A stretch of DNA of 64,000 nt. It comes from Vibrio sp. ES.051. GTDB lineage: Bacteria; Pseudomonadota; Gammaproteobacteria; Enterobacterales; Vibrionaceae. Positions within the stretch are counted from its first letter, which is position 1. Each line of letters begins with the position of its first letter. Made by a program: the position numbers and the translations under genes. The stretch lies in the NCBI RefSeq assembly GCF_002563795.1, contig NZ_PDJL01000004.1, positions 372,001-436,000 on the forward strand, read 5' to 3'. Below are positions 46,608-56,462 of the stretch, piece after piece. The notes beneath the pieces were generated by a model, which saw only the letters and a list, made by a program, of their open reading frames with translations, made no database searches and was not told the DNA's origin.

Positions 46608-47621
46608 ATGAAAAAACTGCTAACTCTTTCAGCATTAGCTTGCGCAACCTTGTCACCAGCAGCAATGGCTGCTGAAGAAGTGAACGTCTACTCTTACCGA
46701 CAACCTTTCTTAGTTGAACCAATGTTCAATGAGTTCACTAAAGAAACTGGCATTAAAGTAAACGTAAAATTTGCTAAAAAAGGCTTAGCAGAAAAGCTGG
46801 CTCAAGAAGGTGAGTACAGCCCTGCTGACATTATTCTGACGACGGATGTCAGCCGTCTAGCTGAACTAACGAATAAAGGTTTGGTTCAGGAAGTAGATAG
46901 CAAAATCATTGAAGAAAACGTCCCAGCTCAATATCAAGATAAAGGCAACGAGTGGTTTGCTCTGACCCTGCGTTCTCGTAGCGTGTACTCTTCACGTGAC
47001 CGTGTAGGCAAACTGGGTGCAGACTTCAACTATGCTGACCTAGCGAAACCTGAATTCAAAGGAAAAATCTGTACTCGCAGCGGTAAACACCCGTACAACG
47101 TTTCTCTAGTTTCTGCCATGATCGCTCATAATGGTGAAGCGGAAACAAAAGAGTGGCTAGAAGGTGTTAAAGCCAATCTAGCTCGTAAGCCACAAGGTAA
47201 CGATCGCGCGCAAGTGAAAGCGATTAAAGAAGGCTTATGTGATGTTTCTCTAGGTAACAGTTACTATCTCGGTAAAATGGTTAATGACAAAGAGCAAAAA
47301 GCGTGGGCTGACGCGGTTTACATTAACTTCCCTAACCAAGAGACAACAGGTACTCACGTGAATATTTCTGGTATGGCGATGGCGAAGTACTCGCCAAACA
47401 AAGAAAATGCTGTACAGCTAATGGAATTCCTAACAGGCAATAAAGCGCAGCAAATGTATGCCGAAGTGAACTACGAGTACCCGGTGAAAGAAGGCGTTAA
47501 GCGTTCTGAGCTTGTCGAGTCTTGGGGAGATTTCAAAGCGGATACGATTTCTCTCGATGAGATCGCTGCGCATCATGAAGTGGCAATTAAGCTACTAGAC
47601 GAAGTCAAATTTGACCTTTAA
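46608..47621 (+). CDS. fbpA: Periplasmic ferric-iron-binding protein (FbpA/FutA type)
   Basis: A 337-residue substrate-binding protein with a signal peptide cut after AMA (MKKLLTLSALACATLSPAAMA). It belongs to the iron(III) ABC-transporter group of extracellular solute-binding proteins. The mature part shows NVYSYRQPFLVEPMFNEF and the closing FPNQETTGTHVNISGMAM segment; tyrosines of the NYEYPV and NSYYLGKMV regions are the likely iron ligands, as in FbpA/FutA. A Fur box lies upstream, and the permease and ATPase genes follow on the same strand. Confidence 0.94.
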   Translation: MKKLLTLSALACATLSPAAMAAEEVNVYSYRQPFLVEPMFNEFTKETGIKVNVKFAKKGLAEKLAQEGEYSPADIILTTDVSRLAELTNKGLVQEVDSKIIEENVPAQYQDKGNEWFALTLRSRSVYSSRDRVGKLGADFNYADLAKPEFKGKICTRSGKHPYNVSLVSAMIAHNGEAETKEWLEGVKANLARKPQGNDRAQVKAIKEGLCDVSLGNSYYLGKMVNDKEQKAWADAVYINFPNQETTGTHVNISGMAMAKYSPNKENAVQLMEFLTGNKAQQMYAEVNYEYPVKEGVKRSELVESWGDFKADTISLDEIAAHHEVAIKLLDEVKFDL

Positions 47622-47720
47622 TTCCTTATGGGGGTATAACTGTACTCCCATTTAATTAAAGGGTATGAGATGTATTTGCAACTGCATTTGTATTTCATAT
47701 AGCCTTGCAGTAATTAGGCA

Positions 47721-49346
47721 ATGAAAGATAAACACTCTTTATGGAAAACCAGTAGCGGGGTAATCACCCTATTACTGGTTTTGCCGATCTTAGCGATTTT
47801 CTACACCGCTATTGGTGAAACGGATGACTTGTTTGCACACTTGATGGCAACGGTCATGCCGACCTATATATTTAACACGGTTGCGCTGACTCTCGGCGTG
47901 ATGGTGCTTTCTTTAATTCTTGGTATCCCAAGCGCTTGGGTGATGGCGATGTGCAAGATCCCGACCGAAAAGTGGTTACAATGGGCTCTGGTATTGCCAC
48001 TCGCGATGCCGGGTTACATTATCGGATACATTTTTACCGACTGGTTTGATTTTGCTGGGCCTATCCAGATCTTTTTACGTGATATCACGGGGTGGGGGCC
48101 AGGAGAATATTGGTTCCCAGATATTCGTACGCTGCCAGGCGCGACGTTCGTTCTGTCGTTGGTGTTATACCCTTACGTATATTTGCTGTGCCGTGCTGCG
48201 TTTATGGAACAAAATGTCTCTTTGTTGCAAAGTGCGCGTTTGCTTAAGTGCTCGCCATGGGAGAGCTTTTGGCGAATTTCGATGCCGCTAGTTCGTCCTT
48301 CTATTGCGGTGGGGTTGTCACTGGTTGCAATGGAAACGATCGGTGATTTCGGCACGGTAAGTTACTTTGCCCTGAACACGTTAACGACAGCGGTTTACGA
48401 TACGTGGCTTGGTTATTCGAATCTCAATGCGGCGGCAAAAATTTCTGCGATGATGCTAGTGATTGTGGTGCTTTTATTGAGTGCAGAGCGTTACAGTCGT
48501 CGCAAACAGAAACTTTTTCAAAGCCAGTTTAATAGCCATGCAGATTTTCGTTATGAGCTGACGGGGTGGAAAAAGTGGGTGGCTCTGATTTGGTGTTGGG
48601 GGTTGGTTGCCGTTGCGTTTATTTTGCCGTTACTGCAGCTGATCGATTACGCCATTACTTATTTTTCCCAGAGTTGGACGCCTGAGTTTCGTGCATACGC
48701 TTGGAACAGTTTAGTGGTGTCTGTCATTGCGGCTATTATTGGTGTTGCTGTGGCGCTTATTGTTAATTTTACTCATCGAGTCAATGGAAAACGAGGAAGC
48801 TTGGCGTTTATGCGTCTTTCGTCTATGGGTTATGCTGTGCCTGGTACCGTGCTTGCGATTGGTGTGATGGTTGCAGTATTGTTTATGGATCATCGAGTCA
48901 ACGACTTTGCTAAAGCAATGGAGTGGGGACGACCTGGGCTGATTTTCTCTGGTTCGATGTTTGCTCTTATTTTCGCCATGGTGGTTCGTTTTTCAGCGGT
49001 CGCGATCGGTAGTATCGAAAGTAATTTAAACAAGATATCACCGTCTTTGGATATGGCGTCGCGCACGATGGGGTGTACGCCGAATGTGATGCTGTGGCGA
49101 GTCCACTTTCCATTGGTAAAACGAGGGGCCCTGATAGCGGCATTATTGGTGTTTATTGAGTCGATGAAAGAACTCAATGCCGCGTTGTTATTGCGTCCAT
49201 TTAACTTTGAAACCCTGGCAACTTATGTATATAACTTTGCCTCGGATGAGCATTTAGAATTAGCCGCGTTGCCTGCGGTATTGTTGGTTCTTGTTGGGTT
49301 GATCCCGCTTGTTGTTGTTAACCGTTCACTGGAGCAAAATCACTGA
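47721..49346 (+). CDS. fbpB: Ferric-iron ABC transporter permease (FbpB type)
   Basis: A 541-residue protein with two fused MetI-type permease halves, about 12 membrane segments. EAA-type loops lie in each half, the first near EQNVSLLQSARLLKCSPWESFWRISMPL and the second near KISPSLDMASRTMGCTPNVMLWRVHFPL. This fused form is typical of FbpB/SfuB iron importers. It begins 99 bp after fbpA and overlaps fbpC by one base (TGATG), so the two are coupled. Confidence 0.95.
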   Translation: MKDKHSLWKTSSGVITLLLVLPILAIFYTAIGETDDLFAHLMATVMPTYIFNTVALTLGVMVLSLILGIPSAWVMAMCKIPTEKWLQWALVLPLAMPGYIIGYIFTDWFDFAGPIQIFLRDITGWGPGEYWFPDIRTLPGATFVLSLVLYPYVYLLCRAAFMEQNVSLLQSARLLKCSPWESFWRISMPLVRPSIAVGLSLVAMETIGDFGTVSYFALNTLTTAVYDTWLGYSNLNAAAKISAMMLVIVVLLLSAERYSRRKQKLFQSQFNSHADFRYELTGWKKWVALIWCWGLVAVAFILPLLQLIDYAITYFSQSWTPEFRAYAWNSLVVSVIAAIIGVAVALIVNFTHRVNGKRGSLAFMRLSSMGYAVPGTVLAIGVMVAVLFMDHRVNDFAKAMEWGRPGLIFSGSMFALIFAMVVRFSAVAIGSIESNLNKISPSLDMASRTMGCTPNVMLWRVHFPLVKRGALIAALLVFIESMKELNAALLLRPFNFETLATYVYNFASDEHLELAALPAVLLVLVGLIPLVVVNRSLEQNH

Positions 49347-50377
49347 TGAGCTGCGCACTATCGATTAAAAACCTGACTTGCCAATATGACGATCAAACCG
49401 TGTTAGAGTCATTGTCGCTTGATGTAGAGCAAGGTCAAATTGTATGTCTATTAGGCGCTAGTGGTTGCGGGAAAACAACGTTGTTGAAAGCGGTTGCAGG
49501 TTTGTTGCCGTTAACTTCAGGACAAATGAGCTTAAATTGTCTTACGATCGATGATAGTGAAAATTGGTTGCCGCCAGAAGAGCGTAATATCGGCATGATA
49601 TTTCAAGATTACGCGTTATTTCCTCACCTCACCGTCAACCAAAATATCGCTTTTGGTTTAAAGCATTATTCGACAAAAGATAAACAGGCTAAAGTTCAAG
49701 AAATGCTCGAATTAGTGCATTTACAAGGCTTTGGTGAGCGTTATCCGCATCAATTATCTGGTGGACAACAACAACGTGTCGCGATTGCTCGCTCGTTAGC
49801 CTATAGCCCCGATTTACTATTGCTTGATGAACCGTTTTCTAATATCGATACACAAGTGCGCCATGAGTTGATTGCTGAGATCCGTAAGATTTTTAAAGCG
49901 CAAGGGGTAACGGCCATTTTTGTTACACACAGCCGTGAAGAAGCGTTTGCTTTTGCTGATAAAATGGCAGTGATGAATAACGGTGCTATAGAGCAGTATG
50001 GGACAGCGTCAGAGCTGTACTATCAGCCATCGAGTAAGTTTGTGGCCGACTTTTTAGGCGGCGGTAGTTACCTTGAGGCAACGCGTATATCAGATTGTAA
50101 ATATGAGACTCATCTTGGTGTTGTTGAGGCTACGGCACAGCAAGAGATTCCTGTTCAATCAGCGTGCTCTTTGTTATTGAGACCACAGCATGTGCAAATT
50201 CAATCAGATGAAGAGAGTTCGGTCATTGTGCTTGAGCAGCATTTTATGGGCGATCATTGTCGTTATGTCATTGACGCGAATGGTGATCGCTTATTAGCAA
50301 CGGCATCGCAGGCATTGAATATTGGTGAGTCTGTCGCTGTAAAAATTGAAACCCAAGGCGTTCTGGCGTTCGCATAA
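49346..50377 (+). CDS. fbpC: Ferric-iron ABC transporter ATP-binding protein (FbpC type)
   Basis: A 343-residue importer ATPase. Walker A is GASGCGKTTLLK, the signature is QLSGGQQQRVAIARSLAYSPD, Walker B is LLLLDEPFSNID, and the switch is FVTHSREEAF. The C-terminal 100 residues are a TOBE-like regulatory domain. The start overlaps the fbpB stop by one base. No plus-strand terminator is evident after it; the hairpin at 50414-50433 has its T run on the other strand. Confidence 0.95.
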   Translation: MSCALSIKNLTCQYDDQTVLESLSLDVEQGQIVCLLGASGCGKTTLLKAVAGLLPLTSGQMSLNCLTIDDSENWLPPEERNIGMIFQDYALFPHLTVNQNIAFGLKHYSTKDKQAKVQEMLELVHLQGFGERYPHQLSGGQQQRVAIARSLAYSPDLLLLDEPFSNIDTQVRHELIAEIRKIFKAQGVTAIFVTHSREEAFAFADKMAVMNNGAIEQYGTASELYYQPSSKFVADFLGGGSYLEATRISDCKYETHLGVVEATAQQEIPVQSACSLLLRPQHVQIQSDEESSVIVLEQHFMGDHCRYVIDANGDRLLATASQALNIGESVAVKIETQGVLAFA

Positions 50378-50404
50378 TCTGCTCACACGGTATTTTCAGG
50401 TTAA

Positions 50405-50433
50405 AATAAAAAAGCCCGGCAGTCATGCCGGGC
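50405..50433 (-). terminator. Terminator of the chitobiose cluster (end of phosphohexomutase gene)
   Basis: On the minus strand, GCCCGGCA, TGAC and TGCCGGGC form an 8-bp GC-rich stem followed by TTTTTTATTTT. It lies 75 bp past the mutase stop and serves the long minus-strand transcript. Confidence 0.88.
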
Positions 50434-50508
50434 AAGTGTTCCTCTCCCTTAGCGACAACGTTGGAAACCAAGTTGCAGCCAATGTGCACGAAGCGGGCAC
50501 AAGGGCAG

Positions 50509-51921
50509 TTACAGAGACAAGAAGTCCTTAAACTGTTGAAGAACACGTTCTGCAGTGTCCTTATCTTGCATTTCTGCAAAAATACGTAGTAAAGGTTCAG
50601 TGCCTGAAAAACGAGCGATGATCCAGCCGCCATTCTTAAAGTACACTTTTGCGCCGTCGTCGTAGCTAACTTTATCAATCTCAAATTCGAATTCAGGCAA
50701 GTGCTTGTCGACATAAATCTTATTAAACAGCCTTTCCTTTTGCATCGGTTTGAATTTGCAATCGCCCTCTGCCATGTAGGCATAACCATATCTATCGTAG
50801 ATTTCATCGAGCAACTCAGACAGTTTTTTACCCGAAACAGAAATCATCTCGACCAATAGACTTGAAGCGAAGACGCCATCTTTACCTTTGATATGACCAC
50901 GGATAGTTAAGCCGCCAGAGCTTTCTCCACCGATCAGTGAATCATCGGCTTCCATTTGAGAGCTAATGTGTTTAAAGCCTACAGGAACTTCAAAGCATTT
51001 CTCGCCGTGATCTTCGGCCACTTTATCAAGCAGGTGAGTGGTGGCGATGTTACGAACGACAGAGCCTTTCCAGCCTTTGTATTCTAATAAGTAGTAGTAC
51101 AGAAGAAGCAGGACTTCATTGGGATGAATAAAGTTACCTTTTTCATCAATGATCCCTAAGCGGTCTGCATCACCATCGGTACCAATACCGATATCGTAGC
51201 CTTGCTCCTTAACGAGGTGCATGAGGCGATAAAGTGTTGCGGCGCTTGGTGATGGCATCAAGCCGCCAAAGTCGGGGTTTTTACCATCATTAATCACGTC
51301 AACATCACAACGGCCATTGATCAATACCGTTTGGAGTGCGTTTTTCGCTACACCAAACATTGGGTCTACTAGGACGCGTAGATTGGCTTTTTTTATCGCC
51401 TCAATATCAATAAAGTTAATGATCGAGTCCACGAACTCGTTCATTGGGTTGATGATTTGGATCAGTTTGTCTTCAACTGCTTGGTCAAAGTCGACGCTCT
51501 TTACATCTTGTAGCGTCAGTATGGCAATTTGCGATTCAATTTTTTGTGTGATGATTTCATCGGCATCGCGGCCTCCCTCAATAAAGACTTTGATCCCGTT
51601 ATAATCGGCTGGGTTATGTGATGCCGTGATGCAAGCAGAGTAAGCACAGCCCATTTCTTTTGCTTTGAACATCACGATAGGTGTAGGAACAAACTTATCA
51701 ATAAAGCTGACAACAATGCCGTTTGCAGCCAGAACTTCAGCAAACCAACTTCCTGCTTTGTCTGAAAGGAAGCGACGGTCATAGCCAATCACGAAGCCGA
51801 GGTCGGCTACTGACTCTGTATTAATAATGTTAGCGACTGCTTGAGCAACTAAACGTACATTATCTTTGGTGAATTCTTCACCAATAAATGCACGCCAGCC
51901 GCCGGTACCAAATTTGATCAT
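50509..51921 (-). CDS. Phosphohexomutase (phosphoglucomutase/phosphomannomutase family)
   Basis: An alpha-D-phosphohexomutase of 470 residues. It carries the active-site phosphoserine loop ITASHNPADYNGIKV, the metal loop GTDGDADRLG, the sugar-binding GGESSGGLT, and the C-terminal phosphate-binding RFSGTEPLLRIFAE. The family interconverts hexose-1-P and hexose-6-P. Its place after chitobiose phosphorylase, which yields GlcNAc-1-P, suggests that it turns GlcNAc-1-P into GlcNAc-6-P; this is inference. It is smaller than E. coli Pgm (about 546 residues) and has no GlmM-specific feature I can point to. As I remember, the V. cholerae counterpart is VC0611. Confidence 0.85.
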   Translation of the reverse strand: MIKFGTGGWRAFIGEEFTKDNVRLVAQAVANIINTESVADLGFVIGYDRRFLSDKAGSWFAEVLAANGIVVSFIDKFVPTPIVMFKAKEMGCAYSACITASHNPADYNGIKVFIEGGRDADEIITQKIESQIAILTLQDVKSVDFDQAVEDKLIQIINPMNEFVDSIINFIDIEAIKKANLRVLVDPMFGVAKNALQTVLINGRCDVDVINDGKNPDFGGLMPSPSAATLYRLMHLVKEQGYDIGIGTDGDADRLGIIDEKGNFIHPNEVLLLLYYYLLEYKGWKGSVVRNIATTHLLDKVAEDHGEKCFEVPVGFKHISSQMEADDSLIGGESSGGLTIRGHIKGKDGVFASSLLVEMISVSGKKLSELLDEIYDRYGYAYMAEGDCKFKPMQKERLFNKIYVDKHLPEFEFEIDKVSYDDGAKVYFKNGGWIIARFSGTEPLLRIFAEMQDKDTAERVLQQFKDFLSL

Positions 51922-52021
51922 AATTCGAACCTCAATAAGGGCGATATGTCATCACACCTTACTTTTACTAGCGAACTGATGCACTTATTAGGTCAGCAAT
52001 AAGTGCATCGAATAAATCACA

Positions 52022-52036
52022 GGGGAGCTCTCCCCC
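52022..52036 (-). terminator. Weak hairpin after chbP
   Basis: GGGGA, GAGC, TCCCC on the minus strand, 9 bp past the chbP stop, followed by TGTGATTTATT. It is short and lacks a proper T run, so it may only lower transcription into the mutase gene. Confidence 0.3.
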
Positions 52037-52044
52037 AAAGACGA

Positions 52045-54453
52045 TTAACCTAAAGTCACGATAACTTCGTTTACCGATCCTTCTGTTTGAATCGGTACAG
52101 AAGAACCATGGATGGTTTCACCGTTAACCGTGATTGACTTCACCCCTTTACTGACGGACTCAGGGTTAACCACTTTGATGTTGTAAGTGGCACCTAACCA
52201 TTGGCGAGTCACTTCAAACCCTGACCAGTTGGTTGGGATGCATGGATCGATAGTTAGACCATCGAAGCCCGTACGCACACCTAAAATGAAGTTAGTTACC
52301 GCGAAGTATGCCCAGCCAGATGTGCCCGTTAGCCATGGGTGGTTTGCGCGACCATGATCTTGGTGGTCACGACCCATAACGAATTGAACGTAGGAATACG
52401 GTTCTGCAATACGTTTCTCGATGATGTCGTTTTGGCGGTATGGGTTGAGCGCGTCATAGAACTTCATTGCGCGATCACCACGACCGAGCTTCGCTTCTGC
52501 GACCCATGCCCATGGGTTTGGGTGTGAGAAGATCGCGCCGTTCTCTTTCACGCCTTGGTAGACGCGAGTTACAAAGCCAATGTCATCGTTTGGGGTGGCA
52601 AATGAGGGCGAGTTTAGGTGCAGGCCATATTCAGAAAACAGATTTTTGTCGACTGCATCCATTGCTTTTTCACCACGTTCCTGAGAAACCGCACCGGATA
52701 GAACCGCGAGAGTGTTTGACTCAAGATGTACTCGGCCTTCTTTCTGCTGCGCCGTGCCGATCTTGTCACCATTCTTCGTTAGGCCACGGATGTACCAACC
52801 GCCTTCATCATCCCAAAGGTGTGTTTCACACGCCTCACGAACGTTCGCAGCCATTTCGGTGTATTTCTCAACATCGGCTTCTTTACCTAAATATTTCGCT
52901 AGGTCAATGAACTCTTGTAGTGCCCAGAAATGCAAAAATGACACCATCGAAGACTCACCACCACCGAGGTTCAGGCAGTCGTTCCAGTCCGCGCGCAGCC
53001 CTTTACAGATACCCGTTTGACCGACGTATTCCGCAGAGAAATCTAGCGCTGCTTTCATATGGTCATATACGCTCGCCTCGCCGCCATCGGCGTAAGGAAT
53101 GACTTCGTCGAAGAAGTTGTGTTCGCCTGTTTCCATCACGTACTTACAGATGGTTGGAACTAGCCATAGGTGGTCATCAGAGCACGTATCTTCGATGCCG
53201 TGGATTTTATCTTCGTCAGACGGAGTCGGAACCACAGTTGGTGACTTAGATGGTTTAACATCAGCCTTTTCTGGGTCGAACCAATCAGGGTCGAAGAGGT
53301 GTAAACCGTAACCCGCTTTCACCTGACCACGTAAAAGATCCACGATACGTTTGCGTGTCATTGTAGGGTTGGCATGTGGGACTGAAATCGCATCTTGCGC
53401 AGTATCACGATAACCAAGGCCCGTACGACCGCCGACTTCAATGAAAGACGCAAAGCGAGACCAAACCACACAGGTTTCCGCTTGGTATAGAGTCCATGTG
53501 TTGATCATGGTGTCTAGACCTTCGTTTGGTGATGTCACTTGGAACTTAGCACAGCGCTCATCCCAGTGTGCTTTGATCCCCGCGAATGCGTTATCCACTT
53601 CTGCAAGATCTTGGTATTTAGCACGCAGGCGCTCGCCATTGTTTTTACCGATCCCTAGGATGTAAGCGAAGCGAACTTCTTCACCGGGCTGAATAGTGAA
53701 TTGCTTATGCAGCGAACCACAGTGGTTGTAACAGGTTTGTGCGGTGTTAAAGCACTTACCTTGTTCTACAGCGAGTGGGTTTGCTTCGTCACGATATAGT
53801 CCTAAGAAACTATCACGTTGACCGTCGTATGAATCAGGGTCGAACGTTGAAGCTAAGTAGTAGAAGCCTTCAATGTCGTTAGTGTTGTAGTACAAATCGT
53901 ACTCGATTACGCCTTCATTGTATGACGTTCCCGCAGAGTACAAAGACATCTGGTGGTTTTGATTGTCTGATTGAATGTGGCTGAAGGAAAACTCAACAAA
54001 TGAGAATGCACTGATGGTACGTGGTTTGTCTGAGGTGTTTTTAATGACCACATCCCAAATTTCCGCGTCTTCACCCTTTGGTACGAATAACGTTTTGGTT
54101 GCCGTGATACCGCGGTATTCACATTTGAATGTTGAGTACGACAAACCATGACGAACTTCATAGTTAGCTTCATCTAGGCTTTTCGCGACTGGTTGCCATG
54201 AGATAGACCAGTAATCGCCCGTCTCATCATCACGTAAATACACGTAATGCCCTGGGCGATCAAAGGTCGCGTTGGGACGGAATTTAGTAACACGGTTGTA
54301 TTCTGGAGAGTTGTAGAACGAGTAGCCACCTGCGTTATGCGAGATCACGGTACAAAATTTCTCCGTACCTAGGTAGTTAGTCCAAGGAGCAGGTACATCT
54401 GGACGAGTAATGACGTATTCACGATTCTCGTTATCGAAATAGCCGTATTTCAT
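52045..54453 (-). CDS. chbP: N,N'-diacetylchitobiose phosphorylase (GH94)
   Basis: Cytoplasmic GH94 enzyme that splits (GlcNAc)2 with phosphate into GlcNAc-1-P and GlcNAc, saving one ATP. It is 802 residues, close to the 801 I remember for the characterised V. proteolyticus enzyme. N-terminal beta-sandwich (MKYGYFDNENREYVITRPD), a helical linker, then an (alpha/alpha)6 barrel with the catalytic-acid region LRADWNDCLNLGGGESSMV (D of ADWNDC). GRTGLGYRDTAQD and HPWLTGTSGWAY (phosphate-binding end) are typical. AAGGA ribosome binding site. It is 84 bp after the GH20 gene. Confidence 0.95.
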   Translation of the reverse strand: MKYGYFDNENREYVITRPDVPAPWTNYLGTEKFCTVISHNAGGYSFYNSPEYNRVTKFRPNATFDRPGHYVYLRDDETGDYWSISWQPVAKSLDEANYEVRHGLSYSTFKCEYRGITATKTLFVPKGEDAEIWDVVIKNTSDKPRTISAFSFVEFSFSHIQSDNQNHQMSLYSAGTSYNEGVIEYDLYYNTNDIEGFYYLASTFDPDSYDGQRDSFLGLYRDEANPLAVEQGKCFNTAQTCYNHCGSLHKQFTIQPGEEVRFAYILGIGKNNGERLRAKYQDLAEVDNAFAGIKAHWDERCAKFQVTSPNEGLDTMINTWTLYQAETCVVWSRFASFIEVGGRTGLGYRDTAQDAISVPHANPTMTRKRIVDLLRGQVKAGYGLHLFDPDWFDPEKADVKPSKSPTVVPTPSDEDKIHGIEDTCSDDHLWLVPTICKYVMETGEHNFFDEVIPYADGGEASVYDHMKAALDFSAEYVGQTGICKGLRADWNDCLNLGGGESSMVSFLHFWALQEFIDLAKYLGKEADVEKYTEMAANVREACETHLWDDEGGWYIRGLTKNGDKIGTAQQKEGRVHLESNTLAVLSGAVSQERGEKAMDAVDKNLFSEYGLHLNSPSFATPNDDIGFVTRVYQGVKENGAIFSHPNPWAWVAEAKLGRGDRAMKFYDALNPYRQNDIIEKRIAEPYSYVQFVMGRDHQDHGRANHPWLTGTSGWAYFAVTNFILGVRTGFDGLTIDPCIPTNWSGFEVTRQWLGATYNIKVVNPESVSKGVKSITVNGETIHGSSVPIQTEGSVNEVIVTLG

Positions 54454-54537
54454 TATGTGTTTCCTTTTTACAAAGCTGCTTGGGCAGCCAAAATTTATAA
54501 ATTCTTGAAAGCGCGTTATATCTGTATCTACTTTGTG

Positions 54538-56454
54538 TTATTTCCACGGTTTACGGTAATTCACTCCCTGCAAATCCAGCAGTGGAAGGTGTCCTTTCAA
54601 ACGTGATAAATAGTCCGTCCAATCACGCTGTTGTTTGTCTGTCCAGCAGGCCTCTGCCATGGCGGTTAAGCGTGGAAAGATCATGTAGTCCATGCGAGAT
54701 TGGTCGGTGATCATTTCGCACCACAGCGCGGCCTGAATACCCCAAATGCGTTTTCGGATAGGATCGTCGGCTAATACTTCAGCGAGTGGTTCGTAGTTGT
54801 AAGCTTTTTCTAGCGGTAACGGGTTAGCCCAATCCACACCAGGTTCTTCAGGCGCGTAGTCTTGCGTCATGTCTAAGTAGGTGGTTTGTGCTGGTTGCAG
54901 CACCACATCGAAGCCTTGGCGCGCGCAGTTCAAAGCCGCTTCTTCGCTTAGCCATGAATAGATCACGGTATCCTTGCTCACTTTGTCGCCATTTTGAGCT
55001 TCTTCCCAGCCGAGCATACGTTTACCTAACTTGCGTAATTTGTTTTCTGCGTGACGCAAGAAGTGTCCCTGTAGCTCTTTGTAGTCGCTGTAACCTTGTT
55101 GCTCCATTAGGGCTTGGCAAGCTGGGCTTTTCGACCAAACCCCGTTGGGTACTTCGTCTGCGCCAATATGGACATAAGGAGCAGGGAAGAGGGGCGCTAT
55201 TTCTTCCAATACTTTGTCGATAAACTCATAACTACCCGCTAGAGCGGGGTTAATCACGTTGTCGTTGTAGTGCTGGATACTGCGATATTCTGTCGTGTCT
55301 TCGGCTTCTACCAATAAATGAGGCAGAGATTTGATGGCTGCGCGGCAATGACCCGGAATATCAATCTCGGGTATTACCGTAATCCCGCGCTGAGTGGCAA
55401 AAGCGACAACCTCTTTGACCTCTTCTTGAGTGTAAAACCCACCATAACGTTCAGATAGATGGGTATATTGAGGTTGTATCGTTTCATCTGGGCCACGCCA
55501 CGCACCAATGTCGGTAAGTTGAGGCAATGATTTGATTTCAATACGCCAACCTTCATCATCGGTTAAGTGCCAGTGGAAAGTGTTAAATTTGTAGTGAGCC
55601 AACTGGTTGATGAGGCGCTTCACTTGCTCAACTGAGTGAAAATGACGCGCGCAGTCTAGCATCATGCCGCGGTAACGAAAGCGAGGTCTGTCTTTAATTG
55701 AACAGCAAACGACTTCCATTGAGTTGGGTTGTTCACCACGCTTAACCAGTTGTAGCAAGGTCGCACAAGCATGAATAAAGCCAGATGATGATCCCGCTTC
55801 AATCTTGATCGACTCTGAAACTTTTAGTTTGTATGCCCCTTCGTCTAAGGTTGGGTTACCCTTGAAAAAGATTTGATTATTGTTGGTAGAAGTCGGTTTA
55901 AACTGATGAATACGTTGTAATTCATCCAATAACCATTCTTTGGCTGAGTTCGCTAACTCGGAGTAAACAACAACCCCTGTTTTATCGCTAAAACGGAAGC
56001 TGTGGTCACTGGTTTCGATATGATTTGGTTTGGGGAGTAGCGGTTGTGCATGAGCGAGGCTAGCCGGTATTTCACTACGCTCACGGTATGGTGAGGCTAA
56101 GACAATCGGTGTGACATCAACTTGCGCTCGTTTCGGGTTACCGTTGGCGATAAAGTCGACCAATGCTTCATTAAAACCATCTGAGTAGTAACGGAATGGG
56201 TAAGATCCGATGCTAAACTCACAGTAAAAATGATGGTTTTCAGCCAAAACCATACCTTCTGGCTTTAGCGTACACAAGCTACCGGCCTGAGACAGTTGGC
56301 CGTTCGATACACTGTCTGGAAGAATGTAACGGTCGAAAGCAAAAGTCAGGCTCCAGTCATGAAGGTCCTGATCGCTTAAGTTGTGAAACGTCAGTCCAAA
56401 ACGGCAGCTGTGCTTTTGTTCTGATAAGACGACAAGATCAACACGATATTCCAT
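54538..56454 (-). CDS. Beta-N-acetylhexosaminidase (GH20), cytoplasmic
   Basis: A 638-residue GH20 exo-enzyme that removes GlcNAc from chitin oligosaccharides. The ATG at 56454 has AGGAG five bases upstream; a GTG two codons earlier is less likely. The N-terminal beta domain is like the chitobiase-type cap, with a GH20b domain around 140-260. The catalytic TIM barrel shows RYRGMMLDCARHFHSVEQV, FHWHLTDDEGWRIEI and the acid/base pair in HIGADEVPNGVW (D-E). There is no signal peptide, so it acts in the cytoplasm beside ChbP. As I remember, it corresponds to V. cholerae VC0613. Confidence 0.94.
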   Translation of the reverse strand: MEYRVDLVVLSEQKHSCRFGLTFHNLSDQDLHDWSLTFAFDRYILPDSVSNGQLSQAGSLCTLKPEGMVLAENHHFYCEFSIGSYPFRYYSDGFNEALVDFIANGNPKRAQVDVTPIVLASPYRERSEIPASLAHAQPLLPKPNHIETSDHSFRFSDKTGVVVYSELANSAKEWLLDELQRIHQFKPTSTNNNQIFFKGNPTLDEGAYKLKVSESIKIEAGSSSGFIHACATLLQLVKRGEQPNSMEVVCCSIKDRPRFRYRGMMLDCARHFHSVEQVKRLINQLAHYKFNTFHWHLTDDEGWRIEIKSLPQLTDIGAWRGPDETIQPQYTHLSERYGGFYTQEEVKEVVAFATQRGITVIPEIDIPGHCRAAIKSLPHLLVEAEDTTEYRSIQHYNDNVINPALAGSYEFIDKVLEEIAPLFPAPYVHIGADEVPNGVWSKSPACQALMEQQGYSDYKELQGHFLRHAENKLRKLGKRMLGWEEAQNGDKVSKDTVIYSWLSEEAALNCARQGFDVVLQPAQTTYLDMTQDYAPEEPGVDWANPLPLEKAYNYEPLAEVLADDPIRKRIWGIQAALWCEMITDQSRMDYMIFPRLTAMAEACWTDKQQRDWTDYLSRLKGHLPLLDLQGVNYRKPWK

Positions 56455-56462
56455 AATCACTC

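Noticed and set aside
52467..52910. Plus-strand open frame (147 codons) opposite chbP
   Set aside because: Lies wholly inside a conserved GH94 gene and shows no recognisable domain.
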